Shown here: piece by piece, positions 1-9,871 of the stretch
How the letters are laid out: each line of letters begins with the position of its first letter
Position numbering within the stretch: position 1 is the stretch's first letter
Source of the DNA: CAZTDD01 sp964612675
Lineage (GTDB): Bacteria > Hinthialibacterota > Hinthialibacteria > Hinthialibacterales > JAKPRU01
Length of the DNA: 24,499 bases
NCBI GenBank assembly: GCA_964612675.1
Contig: CAZTDD010000108.1
Coordinates: 1 to 24,499, forward strand
Reading direction: 5' to 3'
Position numbers and translations under genes: made by a program
The notes under the pieces: model-generated
The model's input: only the letters and a program-made list of their open reading frames with translations
Databases searched by the model: none
What the model was told of the DNA's origin: nothing

Positions 1-1937
<1,937 letters not shown>

Positions 1938-1990
1938 GATACCCGTTACACACGCAGTATCGTCCCACTACCGCTACAACACTTCCCGAT

Positions 1991-2003
1991 TTGTCAAAGA
2001 GCA
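1991..2003 (-). promoter_or_regulatory. boxA-like rRNA antitermination site
   Basis: The minus strand reads TGCTCTTTGACAA, close to the rRNA boxA consensus TGCTCTTTAACA. It lies about 55 nt before the 23S 5' end. In rrn operons boxA binds NusB/NusE and protects the untranslated transcript from Rho. Its position directly after a hairpin (2012-2047) copies the boxB-boxA order of known leaders and spacers. Confidence 0.7.
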
Positions 2004-2011
2004 ATAGATCC

Positions 2012-2047
2012 GATCGAAACCGAATCCCCCGCCGATTCAGGTCGATC
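2012..2047 (-). promoter_or_regulatory. Hairpin upstream of boxA (boxB-like)
   Basis: Three consecutive complementary segments form a long stem: GATCGA (2012-2017) with TCGATC (2042-2047), CC (2020-2021) with GG (2040-2041), and GAATC (2022-2026) with GATTC (2034-2038). The loop is 7 nt. On the minus strand it comes 8 nt before boxA. It could be a boxB-type element or part of a processing stem. Confidence 0.55.
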
Positions 2048-2081
2048 CCCAAATCAAAGCGGGTATTTCGAAACCAACAAT

Positions 2082-2109
2082 ATGATATCAAGTGTTACCG
2101 GCAATGCAA
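2082..2109 (-). promoter_or_regulatory. Candidate sigma-70 promoter for 23S (proximal)
   Basis: The minus strand has TTGCAT (2109-2104) and TATCAT (2087-2082) separated by 16 bp. Transcription would begin near 2075, ahead of the hairpin, boxA and the 23S 5' end. This was found by eye only. Confidence 0.35.
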
Positions 2110-2271
2110 GATCAAATGTGCTTGAAATCTTATGTCGTATATCCACCGGCAAGAATGAGATGTTAGCAGTGGGTCCCACCCCGCGCAAGCCCCCCTTAAC
2201 AAAAATTTCAAGAACCGCATGCCGGAATCCCTGTCCCGTCTTCCGGATCTCAGCGCGGGATCGGCCCGACC

Positions 2272-2310
2272 ATGATACAGATCCTATAAAGATCTGAACA
2301 AACTGTACAA
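2272..2310 (-). promoter_or_regulatory. Candidate sigma-70 promoter(s) for 23S (distal)
   Basis: Two overlapping hexamer pairs are visible on the minus strand: TTGTTC (2301-2296) with TATCAT (2277-2272) at 18 bp, and TTGTAC (2310-2305) with TATAGG (2288-2283) at 16 bp. Tandem promoters are common before rRNA genes. The rest of 1938-2358 shows no tRNA and no credible gene. Confidence 0.3.
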
Positions 2311-2358
2311 AACACGTTGGCCCAAATACAATTCTTGGCGTATAGGAGGCGGAATCCG

Positions 2359-2712
2359 ATGGGGATCCTCTACGTCGAAGGGCGAGTAAAGGGACCGACG
2401 GGCAAAGAGGAGAACGTCAGGTTTCTGATCGATAGCGGGGCGACCTATTCACTTCTGCCGAAGGGAGTATGGGAGACTATTGACCTGGAACCCAAGCGGA
2501 GGCTGTCTTTTGCCCTCGCTGACGGGACAATGGTGGAGAGATCGGTTTCGGAAGCTTTCATCAGTTTACCTCAGGGCGAAGCCCACACACCGGTCATTCT
2601 GGGCGAGGAGGGTGATGAGGCCCTCCTGGGCGTCGTCACGCTGGAGATTCTTGGTCTCGTATTCAATCCCTTCGATCGAACCCTGCGCCCGATGCGGATG
2701 ATGTTGTGTTGA
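2359..2712 (+). CDS. Retropepsin-like (clan AA) aspartic protease, 117 aa
   Basis: This is a small single-domain aspartic protease of the retroviral type, which would act as a homodimer because each chain supplies one catalytic Asp. The active-site motif DSGAT sits at residues 25-29, preceded by hydrophobic residues. A later hydrophobic-Gly element (LLG, residues 89-91) fits the second half of the fold. The ATG at 2359 was chosen because AGGAGG lies 9 nt upstream; an in-frame TTG at 2317 has no such signal. No signal peptide is seen, so the protein is probably cytoplasmic. It lies 184 bp before an AbiE toxin-antitoxin pair on the same strand. The family is common in environmental bacterial genomes, but its substrates are mostly unknown. 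The family assignment is good; the role is not known. Confidence 0.85.
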   Translation: MGILYVEGRVKGPTGKEENVRFLIDSGATYSLLPKGVWETIDLEPKRRLSFALADGTMVERSVSEAFISLPQGEAHTPVILGEEGDEALLGVVTLEILGLVFNPFDRTLRPMRMMLC

Positions 2713-2857
2713 GCACCGAACGAGTTTCGGTCGTCGAATGTGCGACTGATTGCTGGCAATGCTGGAATCAACTCGCTGAAGCAGATCGGAAAAGAAACCG
2801 ATTTTGCAATTCTTACTCTTCCTTGATTCGCGACTCAAGATCAGACATATTGTTATT

Positions 2858-2871
2858 ACTTATTGATAAGT
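2858..2871. promoter_or_regulatory. Palindrome upstream of abiE (putative operator)
   Basis: ACTTAT-TG-ATAAGT is a perfect 6-bp-arm inverted repeat ending 25 bp before the antitoxin start at 2897. A possible promoter lies just ahead of it: TTGATT at 2823-2828 and CATATT at 2846-2851, with 17 bp between. AbiEi antitoxins are known to repress their own operon by binding inverted repeats, so this is a reasonable operator candidate. Confidence 0.45.
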
Positions 2872-2896
2872 GGATACATTCTGTCTGGAGTCAATG

Positions 2897-3490
2897 ATGA
2901 ACGAACGGCCTGAAGAGGTGTTCCGCAAGCACGGAGGCCAACTCCGCATGACCGAGGCCATCCAGCACGGTCTCACACGCTATATGCTGTACACACTCAG
3001 GGACAAGGGGGTAATCGAGCAGGTGAGCAGAGGCATTTATCGGCTCGCAGAACTGCCTCCGATCGGCAATCCCGATCTGGTGACAGTGAGCCTTCGCGTC
3101 CCAAAGGGCGTCATCTGCCTGGTCTCGGCATTGGCCTACCACGACATCACAACGCAGATTCCGCATGAGGTGTCCGTGGCAGTGCCAAGGAACTCACGGG
3201 TTCCGTCACTGGATTATCCTCCCAGTCGATCCTACCGATTCTCTGATCCTGCATACAAATCGGGGATTCAAGAACATCTGATTGATGAGGTACCTGTCAA
3301 GATCTACACCCCCGAGAAAACTCTGGCAGACTGCTTCAAGTTTCGTAACAGAATCGGGATGGATGTTGTACTGGAAGCACTAAAGCTGTATAGGACACGC
3401 TACGAGTTCGGGCTCCGCGAGCTGGTCAAATACGCCAAGGTATGCCGGGTCGAAAAGGTGATGCGGCCGTATTTGGAGACGATGGTATGA
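2897..3490 (+). CDS. abiEi: AbiEi-family type IV antitoxin / transcriptional regulator
   Basis: This is the antitoxin of an AbiE toxin-antitoxin pair. In the family it has an N-terminal winged-helix DNA-binding domain that represses the operon and a C-terminal domain that counters the toxin without a stable complex. Here residues about 5-50 fit the winged helix, ending in the typical GIYRLAE strand. The middle has the family block SALAYHDITTQIPHEV (residues 77-92), followed by TPEKTLADCFKFRN (138-151). The start is ATG 2897 with GGAG six bases upstream; ATG 2894 or GTG 2870 are alternatives that add a few residues. Its stop overlaps the toxin start by 4 bases (ATGA), so the two are translationally coupled. 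At 197 aa it has full family length. The cognate phage response or plasmid-stabilising effect cannot be read from the sequence. Confidence 0.88.
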   Translation: MNERPEEVFRKHGGQLRMTEAIQHGLTRYMLYTLRDKGVIEQVSRGIYRLAELPPIGNPDLVTVSLRVPKGVICLVSALAYHDITTQIPHEVSVAVPRNSRVPSLDYPPSRSYRFSDPAYKSGIQEHLIDEVPVKIYTPEKTLADCFKFRNRIGMDVVLEALKLYRTRYEFGLRELVKYAKVCRVEKVMRPYLETMV

Positions 3491-4398
3491 AGCCTCACAG
3501 GAATATTCCCGCATCCGTTCGGCAGCTCCTTCTCAATCGCGCGAAGAAAGATCGTCGGCCCTTCAACGAGTTGCTCGTAAACCATGCTATGGAGCGATTC
3601 CTCTATCGGCTGTCTAAATCAGCTCACGCAGATAAGTTCATTCTTAAGGGCGCTCTGATGATGAAAGTTTGGTGTTTGACGGGGCTGCGCCCAACAATGG
3701 ATATAGATATGCTGGGTAGAACCAGTAACAGGGAGGAGGATATTGCAGAATGTATTTTCGACATTTTGTCTATTGACGTCGAACCCGACGGCCTTACTTT
3801 CGATACTGACACCGTTCAGATCAAAAACATCACTGAAGATGCGGATTACGAAGGGATACGGATATGTTTCCTCAGTCGGCTAGAGTCTGCAAGAATTAAA
3901 ACACAGATAGACATCAGTTTCGCCGACGTTGTCTTTCCAAATCCTGAAGAATCGGATCTCCCGACTACACTGGATTTCCCGGCCCCCCGATTGCTGTGCT
4001 ACAGCCGGGAGAGTTTTATCGCGGAGAAGACTCAAGCCATGGTCAGGCTTGGTGTACTGAACAGTCGTATGAAAGATTTCTATGACATCTGGTTGTTGTC
4101 TCGCCAGTTCGATTTTGAAGGTTCCACGCTGGCGGAGGCCATCCGCCAAACCTTCCAAAGGCGCGGCACTTCAATACCCGCCGAAATCGAAGCATTCACA
4201 GATTCCTTTATAAATGAAAAACAGCCCCAGTGGGTCGCGTTTAGGAGAAGGCTTCAACAGGATACCATTCCCATCACATTCAGCGAAATTGTGAGTGTGA
4301 TTCGTCAGTTTCTCGGACCAATCTTCGCGGCCGTTTCTTCTGAAAAACAACACCCTGGGAATTGGATTGCGCCCGGACCATGGGATGTACCGAAATGA
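3487..4398 (+). CDS. abiEii: AbiEii-family nucleotidyltransferase toxin
   Basis: This is the toxin partner, a DNA polymerase beta-type nucleotidyltransferase. Characterised AbiEii-like toxins add nucleotides to cellular RNA such as tRNA. Visible elements are the N-terminal helices, the KGA motif at 54-56 (usually KGG or a Gly-Ser equivalent), the metal-binding pair DID at 72-74, a third acidic strand with D142 (IDISF), a family Lys in the FIAEK stretch (about 181), and the MKDFYDI motif at 195-201. The C-terminus ends in the common W-x-P-x-x-W pattern. ATG 3487 was chosen because it overlaps the antitoxin stop in ATGA; the frame stays open back to 3442, inside the antitoxin. At 303 aa it appears intact, and all expected catalytic acids are present. 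Confidence 0.88.
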   Translation: MKPHRNIPASVRQLLLNRAKKDRRPFNELLVNHAMERFLYRLSKSAHADKFILKGALMMKVWCLTGLRPTMDIDMLGRTSNREEDIAECIFDILSIDVEPDGLTFDTDTVQIKNITEDADYEGIRICFLSRLESARIKTQIDISFADVVFPNPEESDLPTTLDFPAPRLLCYSRESFIAEKTQAMVRLGVLNSRMKDFYDIWLLSRQFDFEGSTLAEAIRQTFQRRGTSIPAEIEAFTDSFINEKQPQWVAFRRRLQQDTIPITFSEIVSVIRQFLGPIFAAVSSEKQHPGNWIAPGPWDVPK

Positions 4399-4424
4399 CC
4401 CTCGGCGTATAGAAGAGGGAAAGT

Positions 4425-4541
4425 ATGCCCCTACATAATACGACTGTGACGAAGATCCATCAGCTGCCCCAGTCGCTTCTGCAGGAAGTCAACGATTTCA
4501 CAGATTCTCTACTATTGAAACAAGACGACACTCGTTGGTAA
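4425..4541 (+). CDS. Small DUF2281-like ORF, 38 aa, possibly truncated antitoxin
   Basis: This short ORF has a good ribosome site (AGAGGG, 5 nt spacing) and starts 26 bp after the AbiEii stop on the same strand. Its core, residues 12-32 (H-Q-LP-Q-S-LLQEV-N-DF), matches the amphipathic LPE-x-L-QEV-x-DF-x-x-x-L pattern of DUF2281 proteins, which are usually antitoxin-like N-terminal domains. Many relatives continue after an equivalent DTRW with a longer C-terminal part. Here TAA follows at once, and the in-frame sequence after it (about nine codons) ends in a second stop. It may be a genuine mini-gene or the remnant of a VapB-like antitoxin. The family call rests on remembered pattern only. Confidence 0.5.
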   Translation: MPLHNTTVTKIHQLPQSLLQEVNDFTDSLLLKQDDTRW

Positions 4542-4564
4542 GAATCATTTGCTGATTTCCGACG

Positions 4565-5635
4565 TTACTGATCAGAACTGTTTGTGTTGTTTCCTATCAA
4601 ACGTTCTCTGAATATTTCATAGAACGCCTGATCGTCATACACCCCCGAAAGTCGGCGTGGAGCATACGGTAGACGCGTGCTCGTGGTGAACCAGTGTTTT
4701 ATGAATGGTGGCAGACTATCGAGGTTCTTGGGAGGAAATGATTCATCTGCACCGCCGTGACGCGCCCATAGCAGGAACAATTCCGGTGCATCACGGATTC
4801 CGTAAATGCGGGCTCCACAAATGTCACCCAAAGGAAGCCACAATTCAATAGATGATAGCTTTGTCCCCCAAAGAACGGCGTTGGAAAAACTAGCACATGC
4901 CACTGTTGCCCCGCTGAGATCCGCCCTGGCAAGAAAACAGTTAGTAAAGTCCGTTTTGTGGATACGCGCAAATCTCAGATCTGCAGATTGAAAACAGCTC
5001 CCTGTCAAATTCGCTCTGCCAAAATCGGCGTATCGGAGATTGGAGCCTGTGAAATCCGCTTGCTCGGCCTCGATCTGGGCGAAAAAGGTTTTATGCAGAT
5101 TGGCGTAGGCAAGTGAGGCCTGGGTCAGATCCGCTTTTGTTAAGATAGTATGCTCCAATGTTGCCCCATAAAGGTTGCAGCCAGCTAACCTCGCGAATTT
5201 CAGATTGGCACCCGTAAGGTCCGCGTAGCTAAGGGATGCGTTTTCAAAGTTTGCATTCGTGAGAATCGCTTCTGACAAATCAATTCCATTAAGCCAGGCG
5301 TTTGATAAGTCAGCACCGGCCAGAGATATTCCTTCACTTTTTAAATCTTCGAGCGCCTGAATTCTGCCACCACTTCCCGGCTTTCCCTGAGCAGAATTAA
5401 TGGTTTGCCAGGCTTGGTAGCGACCCTGCAAACGTTCTTGCTCGAGCTGGTGTCTTTGCGTAATTGTATCGATACAAACATTCCAGGCTAAGGAGAGAAT
5501 TGCCACTAGCGCGGCCGATCGTCCAAGACTTCCGCGTTGTCTGACAATCCAGTTCCCCACAGAAACGAGCAAATTGCACAGTCGCTTGAGCTGTCTACGA
5601 AGAACACGTGTTACTTGGATCAAGGGAAATCTCAT
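4565..5635 (-). CDS. Membrane-anchored pentapeptide-repeat protein
   Basis: Residues about 102-262 are a run of A(D/N)LxX-type pentapeptide repeats (for example AGADL, TNANF, TGANL, TKADL), which fold into a right-handed quadrilateral beta helix. An N-terminal basic stretch (residues 8-39) precedes one hydrophobic segment (about 39-55), followed by a short charged coiled-coil-like region (60-78). The protein is therefore probably a single-pass inner-membrane protein with the repeat domain on one face. After the repeats comes a non-repeat tail of about 90 residues with no recognised domain. Some pentapeptide proteins mimic DNA and bind gyrase, but most have no known role, and nothing here points to a specific one. 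It converges on the small ORF at 4425 and follows the gamma-glutamyltransferase gene by 97 bp. The ribosome site at the annotated ATG is weak. Confidence 0.85.
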   Translation of the reverse strand: MRFPLIQVTRVLRRQLKRLCNLLVSVGNWIVRQRGSLGRSAALVAILSLAWNVCIDTITQRHQLEQERLQGRYQAWQTINSAQGKPGSGGRIQALEDLKSEGISLAGADLSNAWLNGIDLSEAILTNANFENASLSYADLTGANLKFARLAGCNLYGATLEHTILTKADLTQASLAYANLHKTFFAQIEAEQADFTGSNLRYADFGRANLTGSCFQSADLRFARIHKTDFTNCFLARADLSGATVACASFSNAVLWGTKLSSIELWLPLGDICGARIYGIRDAPELFLLWARHGGADESFPPKNLDSLPPFIKHWFTTSTRLPYAPRRLSGVYDDQAFYEIFRERLIGNNTNSSDQ

Positions 5636-5732
5636 TTGGGATCTTGGTCTTCCCGGTGGGGTAATCTACCACCAACTTTTCACAGGTCCGACTCTACGGA
5701 CACAAAAGTCGCTGTGAGAACATGCAACCTCC

Positions 5733-7517
5733 TCAATACCCCACCGCGCTTCCGTCTTTCCTCGGATCGGAGCCGGCGAAATAGCGCATCGGCTCATCCT
5801 CACGCCAAATCGCCTGATAACCGCCATACATCCCGCCTCCCCGTGAAGCAATCTTGTGGCCCTTCGCGGCGAGTTCATTGATGACTTCCTCGTCGATCCC
5901 GTATTCCAGGCCGATACTGCCGCCGTCTTCCATCACACCGCCCCACGGATTCGAGCTCCCGAAATGCTGCACCCGTGGCTGCTCGCCCGCCTGCTGCGGC
6001 GACAACTCAAAATCGATCATATTCATCAGTACCTGCGCGTGACCTTGCGGCTGCATGTCACCGCCCATTACGCCAAAAGCGCATTGCGGATTTCCTTCAT
6101 AGGTCAGAAAACCCGGAATGATTGTATGAAACGGTCGTTTGTGCGGCTCGAGTGCGTTACGATGATCGGGATTCAAGTTGAACGCACGGCCCCGATTCTG
6201 GAGACAGAATCCAAGACCGGTCGGCACTTCCCTCGATCCCATGCCCCAATAGATGCTTTGGATAAGGGAGATCATGTTCCCTTCCTCATCCGCCGCACAG
6301 AGGTAAATCGTGTCTTTCGATCCATCCAGTTCACCCGGCTTCACATCCGTCGCCGCACGATTCGGATCGATCCGTTTCGCTCTTTCACGACCGTATTCTT
6401 TCGAAATCAGCCTTTGAAGCGGAACATCGGCGTGAGCCATGTCAGCGTAATAGACCGCTCGATCCTCGAACGCAAGTTTCTTCGCCTCGATGAACAGGTG
6501 AAGGTGTTCGGCAGAGTTCGGTGACAGGGAGGCGATGTCAAAAGTCTCCAGCATATTCAGAATTTGAAGGGCGGCGATCCCCTGACCGTTGGGAGGAATC
6601 TCCCACACATCGTAGCCGCGGTACGAGGTCGAGACCGGATCGACCCAGGTGGCTTCATGGTCTTGAAAATCTTTCAACGTGAATTTTCCGCCGCGTTCTT
6701 TCGAATAGCGTACGATCCGTTCGGCGATTACCCCCTCGTAAAAAGACTCCGCGCCGTCATGCATCAACATTTCAAAGAAATCGGCGATATCGGGATTCCG
6801 GAAAACTTGTCCGTAACGGGGCGGTTTACCGTCGACAAGGTATGTCTTCGCCGCGTTGGGATGATCCTTGAAGTCATCCGCCGAACCGCGAAAATACTCG
6901 CCGATAATCTCCGTTACGACAAACCCGTCGCGGGCGTAGGCGGCCGCAGGAGCGAGGACGTCGCTGAACGAGAGCTTGCCGAGACGTTTTTGGAGTGTGT
7001 CCCAACCGCTCACACAGCCCGGCACCGACCAGGTCAAGGGTCCGACCTCCGGGAGGGCCTGGGTGTAGCCAAGTCTCTTTGCTCCTTCGAGGTTCCATTC
7101 GTACGGCGAACGGCCACTCGCGTTGAGACCGTACAGTTTCTTCTCTTTTTCAATCCAGACAATTGCAAACAGGTCGCCTCCGGGCCCACAGCTCATCGGC
7201 TCGACCACGCTCATCATCGCATTGGTGGCAATAGCCGCGTCGATTGCGTTTCCGCCGGATTTAAGGATTTCCAGCCCGACCGAGGAGGCGATGGACTGGC
7301 TGGTGGCAACCACGCCTTTGCGGCAGGCCACAGTGGAGCGATTGTTGTTGCGGCCGCGCAATTGGCTTCGATCCAGGACAGCGGGAGCCCCGACAATGGC
7401 ACCGGGTGGAGAGCCGTGGTTTGAACGTGAGCCGGCGGCGGCAACTCGGTTCGGAGAGGAAAAAGAAGATACAAGTCCCATAGCAGCACTCGTTCGAAAG
7501 AAATCTCGCCTCTTCAT
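5733..7517 (-). CDS. Gamma-glutamyltransferase-family enzyme (YwrD-like), Tat-exported
   Basis: This is an N-terminal nucleophile hydrolase that self-cleaves into two subunits. The family transfers or hydrolyses gamma-glutamyl groups from glutathione and related compounds. The nucleophile is the Thr of KDTIYL (residue 403 of this start), with the following DEEGN turn and a GMGS loop; the C-terminal half has the LQNRG and RPFHTIIP blocks. The start is ATG 7517, with GAGG upstream, giving MKRRDFFRTSAAMGL, a twin-arginine signal, so the enzyme is exported folded. The classic DFRE substrate loop is replaced by NASGRSP, and the DDFS stretch is absent. Both changes are typical of the YwrD-like branch, whose preferred substrate differs from E. 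coli Ggt. At 594 aa it is complete. It stands alone, divergent from the TPR-sulfotransferase gene. Confidence 0.9.
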   Translation of the reverse strand: MKRRDFFRTSAAMGLVSSFSSPNRVAAAGSRSNHGSPPGAIVGAPAVLDRSQLRGRNNNRSTVACRKGVVATSQSIASSVGLEILKSGGNAIDAAIATNAMMSVVEPMSCGPGGDLFAIVWIEKEKKLYGLNASGRSPYEWNLEGAKRLGYTQALPEVGPLTWSVPGCVSGWDTLQKRLGKLSFSDVLAPAAAYARDGFVVTEIIGEYFRGSADDFKDHPNAAKTYLVDGKPPRYGQVFRNPDIADFFEMLMHDGAESFYEGVIAERIVRYSKERGGKFTLKDFQDHEATWVDPVSTSYRGYDVWEIPPNGQGIAALQILNMLETFDIASLSPNSAEHLHLFIEAKKLAFEDRAVYYADMAHADVPLQRLISKEYGRERAKRIDPNRAATDVKPGELDGSKDTIYLCAADEEGNMISLIQSIYWGMGSREVPTGLGFCLQNRGRAFNLNPDHRNALEPHKRPFHTIIPGFLTYEGNPQCAFGVMGGDMQPQGHAQVLMNMIDFELSPQQAGEQPRVQHFGSSNPWGGVMEDGGSIGLEYGIDEEVINELAAKGHKIASRGGGMYGGYQAIWREDEPMRYFAGSDPRKDGSAVGY

Positions 7518-7621
7518 GTCGCACCTCACTTTCCTATACAATCATAGCTCAGGACACGTAAACGATCCACGGCCCACAAGAGCTGCCCGTTGCGTCATTA
7601 CTCTCGATAGAAATCAATAAT

Positions 7622-9493
7622 ATGCGGAGGAATAGAGCCGAATTGACTTCCTCACCCGAAGAAGAGCAATCGAAGAACGAGCAAAACCACAACCGGGAGC
7701 CACCCGTATCGGAGAAAGCGTTGCTCGGCGCCGCGCTGCAGCTGCATCAGGCTGGTCGCCATGCTGAAGCAGAAGCAATGTATCAGCAGATACTCGCGGC
7801 AAACCCAAACCAGCCTCATGCGCTCCATTACCTTGGCGTGCTACGTAGCCAAACCGGCGCGTGCAAAGAGGCGGTTTCTCTTCTTCAAAAAGCCGTGTCC
7901 TTGTGTCCGAAGGAAGCGACCGTTCACTTTAGCCTGGGTACTGCATTTCGTGCGTTGGGAGATCCTGCGGAGGCTGCAAACAGTTATCGAGAAGCTCTGT
8001 GTCATCGTTCCCCATATCCGGAAGCGGAAGCCGCTCTGGAGACCTGTCTGGGATTGATTGCAAAGAGCGCAAAACAACACGCAAAAGCCGAGGAACATTT
8101 CCGATCGGCCGTGAAACGAAATCCGCAGGACGTGCAGCTTCTTGTAAATCTCGCGGATGCACTACGGCTTCAAAAGAAATACGACGACGCCGAACAAGTC
8201 ATCGCGAACGTAACCGATAAGCACCCGACTATCGCTGAAGCTCAGGCGATCCACGGTAGTATTTACACGGACCAAGGGCAAAGCGAGAAGGCTATTCCAC
8301 ACCTGAGCAAAGCACTGCGGCTCAAGCCGGACTTGCTCATCGCCAACGAGAGGATGGGCATTGAGATGGCCGCAACCGGCGAAATCCAACAGGCCAAACA
8401 GTACTACCAACGCGCACTGGCTGCAAACCGGAAGAATCCACTGACGTTCTACAACCTTGCTCTGGTGGAACATTTCTCAGAAAACGATCCTCTTCTCGAA
8501 ACGATGAGAAATCAGCTCGAAGAGGAAGAGATGAGTATAGAGGATCGAATGCATCTGTATTTCGCTTTCGGCAAGATCCACAAGGATTGGGGGCAACATG
8601 ATGAAGCATTTCGATGTTGGACCGAGGGAAATCGTCTCAAGCGTCGCACACTGATCTACACCATCGAAGCCGAACGACAATTTGTCTCGCGCCTTAAATC
8701 GGTGTTCACAGAAGAGCTTCTATCCAAGTTTTCCAAGGCGGGTTGCGCGTCTCGGCTGCCTATATTCATCGTGGGAATGCCGCGTTCCGGAACCACCCTC
8801 GTCGAGCAAATCCTCGCGGCGCACCCGGATGTATACGGGGCCGGAGAGCTCGCCGATTTGAACCGGATTGCCAACTCAACGCTGAAGAACGTTGCTGGAG
8901 GTCGGAGTTATCCGGAGTCTGTTGCCGCAATGTCTCGCGAACAAATCCGACAGCTAGGCGAAGAATATGTCGAAGCGCTGCGCACTTTGAATACCGATAA
9001 CCCTCGAATAACGGACAAAATGCCCGTGAATTTCTTCCACCTCGGTACGATCGCTCTCATCCTGCCGCATGCCAAAATCATCCACTGTCGACGAAATCCC
9101 ATCGACACATGCGTTTCCTGCTTCAGCACGTTATTCGTAAGAAGATCCTGTCCGTTTGCATACGATTTGAAGGAACTGGGAGAGTTCTACAGGCTCTACA
9201 GAGAGTTGATGGATCATTGGAGCAGTCTTTCGCAAATCAGCTGCCTCGACGTCCAGTACGAGACTCTCGTAAGAAATCAGGAGAGCGCGACAAAGGAGAT
9301 TCTCTCTTTCTGTGATTTACCGTGGGACAGCGCTTGTCTGGATTTCCACCGTTCGCCTCGCCCTGTTCATACCGCCAGTAATATCCAAATTCGTCAGCCC
9401 GTTTATACGCACGCCATCGAGCGCTGGAGGCGATACGAGCACCACCTGGGTCCTCTCCGCGAGGCGTTAGGCGATCTCGACGGCCGGGATTGA
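7622..9493 (+). CDS. TPR-repeat protein fused to a PAPS-dependent sulfotransferase domain
   Basis: The N-terminal half (about residues 32-340) consists of tetratricopeptide repeats, for example 34-61, 67-95, 101-126, 151-199 and 205-270. The C-terminal part (about 378-610) is a sulfotransferase domain. Its PAPS 5'-phosphosulfate loop GMPRSGTT is at 385-392, and the 3'-phosphate-binding strand and helix, HCRRNPIDTCVSCF, is at 488-501. The family transfers sulfate from PAPS to sugars, proteins or lipids. TPR-sulfotransferase fusions are common in environmental bacteria and usually lack an assigned acceptor. No signal peptide or membrane segment is seen, so the protein is probably cytoplasmic. 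The ATG at 7622 has only a weak purine-rich site upstream. The gene converges on the P-II gene with a 22-bp gap and no clear terminator. At 623 aa it is intact. Confidence 0.9.
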   Translation: MRRNRAELTSSPEEEQSKNEQNHNREPPVSEKALLGAALQLHQAGRHAEAEAMYQQILAANPNQPHALHYLGVLRSQTGACKEAVSLLQKAVSLCPKEATVHFSLGTAFRALGDPAEAANSYREALCHRSPYPEAEAALETCLGLIAKSAKQHAKAEEHFRSAVKRNPQDVQLLVNLADALRLQKKYDDAEQVIANVTDKHPTIAEAQAIHGSIYTDQGQSEKAIPHLSKALRLKPDLLIANERMGIEMAATGEIQQAKQYYQRALAANRKNPLTFYNLALVEHFSENDPLLETMRNQLEEEEMSIEDRMHLYFAFGKIHKDWGQHDEAFRCWTEGNRLKRRTLIYTIEAERQFVSRLKSVFTEELLSKFSKAGCASRLPIFIVGMPRSGTTLVEQILAAHPDVYGAGELADLNRIANSTLKNVAGGRSYPESVAAMSREQIRQLGEEYVEALRTLNTDNPRITDKMPVNFFHLGTIALILPHAKIIHCRRNPIDTCVSCFSTLFVRRSCPFAYDLKELGEFYRLYRELMDHWSSLSQISCLDVQYETLVRNQESATKEILSFCDLPWDSACLDFHRSPRPVHTASNIQIRQPVYTHAIERWRRYEHHLGPLREALGDLDGRD

Positions 9494-9515
9494 ACCGACC
9501 GATGTGGTGCTATGG

Positions 9516-9854
9516 CTATAGCGCATTTTCTCCGCGCTCCCCCGTGCGAATGCGAATGGCGTCGCCGATCGGGTAAATGAAGATCTTCCCGTCTCCCACT
9601 TGCCCGGTATTGACCGCCCCCCGGACAGCTTCCGCGACATCCTCGGTAATCTCATCCTTCACCATGACTTCAATCTTGATCTTCGGTTGGAACGAGACGG
9701 TGTATTCCCGGCCGCGATACAGTTCGGAATGCCCACGCTGACGGCCAAAACCGCGAACCTCGCTGACGGTCATGCCGGTTACGCCAATCTCCTCTAGTCG
9801 AGCCCGCAGTTCCTCTAGCTTGTGTGGTCGGATGATCGCTTCGATCTTGTTCAT
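9516..9854 (-). CDS. glnK: Nitrogen regulatory protein P-II
   Basis: This 112-aa trimeric signalling protein senses 2-oxoglutarate and ATP/ADP and reports nitrogen status. The T-loop carries Tyr51 (GREYTVSF), the residue uridylylated by GlnD in many bacteria. The B-loop/C-terminal signature TGQVGDGKIFIYPIGDA begins at residue 83. It follows amtB by 17 bp on the same strand, so it is best regarded as GlnK, which plugs the AmtB channel when ammonium is plentiful; sequence alone does not separate GlnK from GlnB. The order amtB then P-II is the reverse of the enterobacterial glnK-amtB. Between the two genes a purine-rich site (GAGTAAAA) precedes the start. The gene is complete and shows all expected motifs. 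Confidence 0.95.
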   Translation of the reverse strand: MNKIEAIIRPHKLEELRARLEEIGVTGMTVSEVRGFGRQRGHSELYRGREYTVSFQPKIKIEVMVKDEITEDVAEAVRGAVNTGQVGDGKIFIYPIGDAIRIRTGERGENAL

Positions 9855-9871
9855 CGTTTTTTACTCCTGTT

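Noticed and set aside
5856..7424. Long plus-strand open frames (222 and 286 codons)
   Set aside because: They are antisense to the well-supported gamma-glutamyltransferase gene, have no ribosome sites and no family features.
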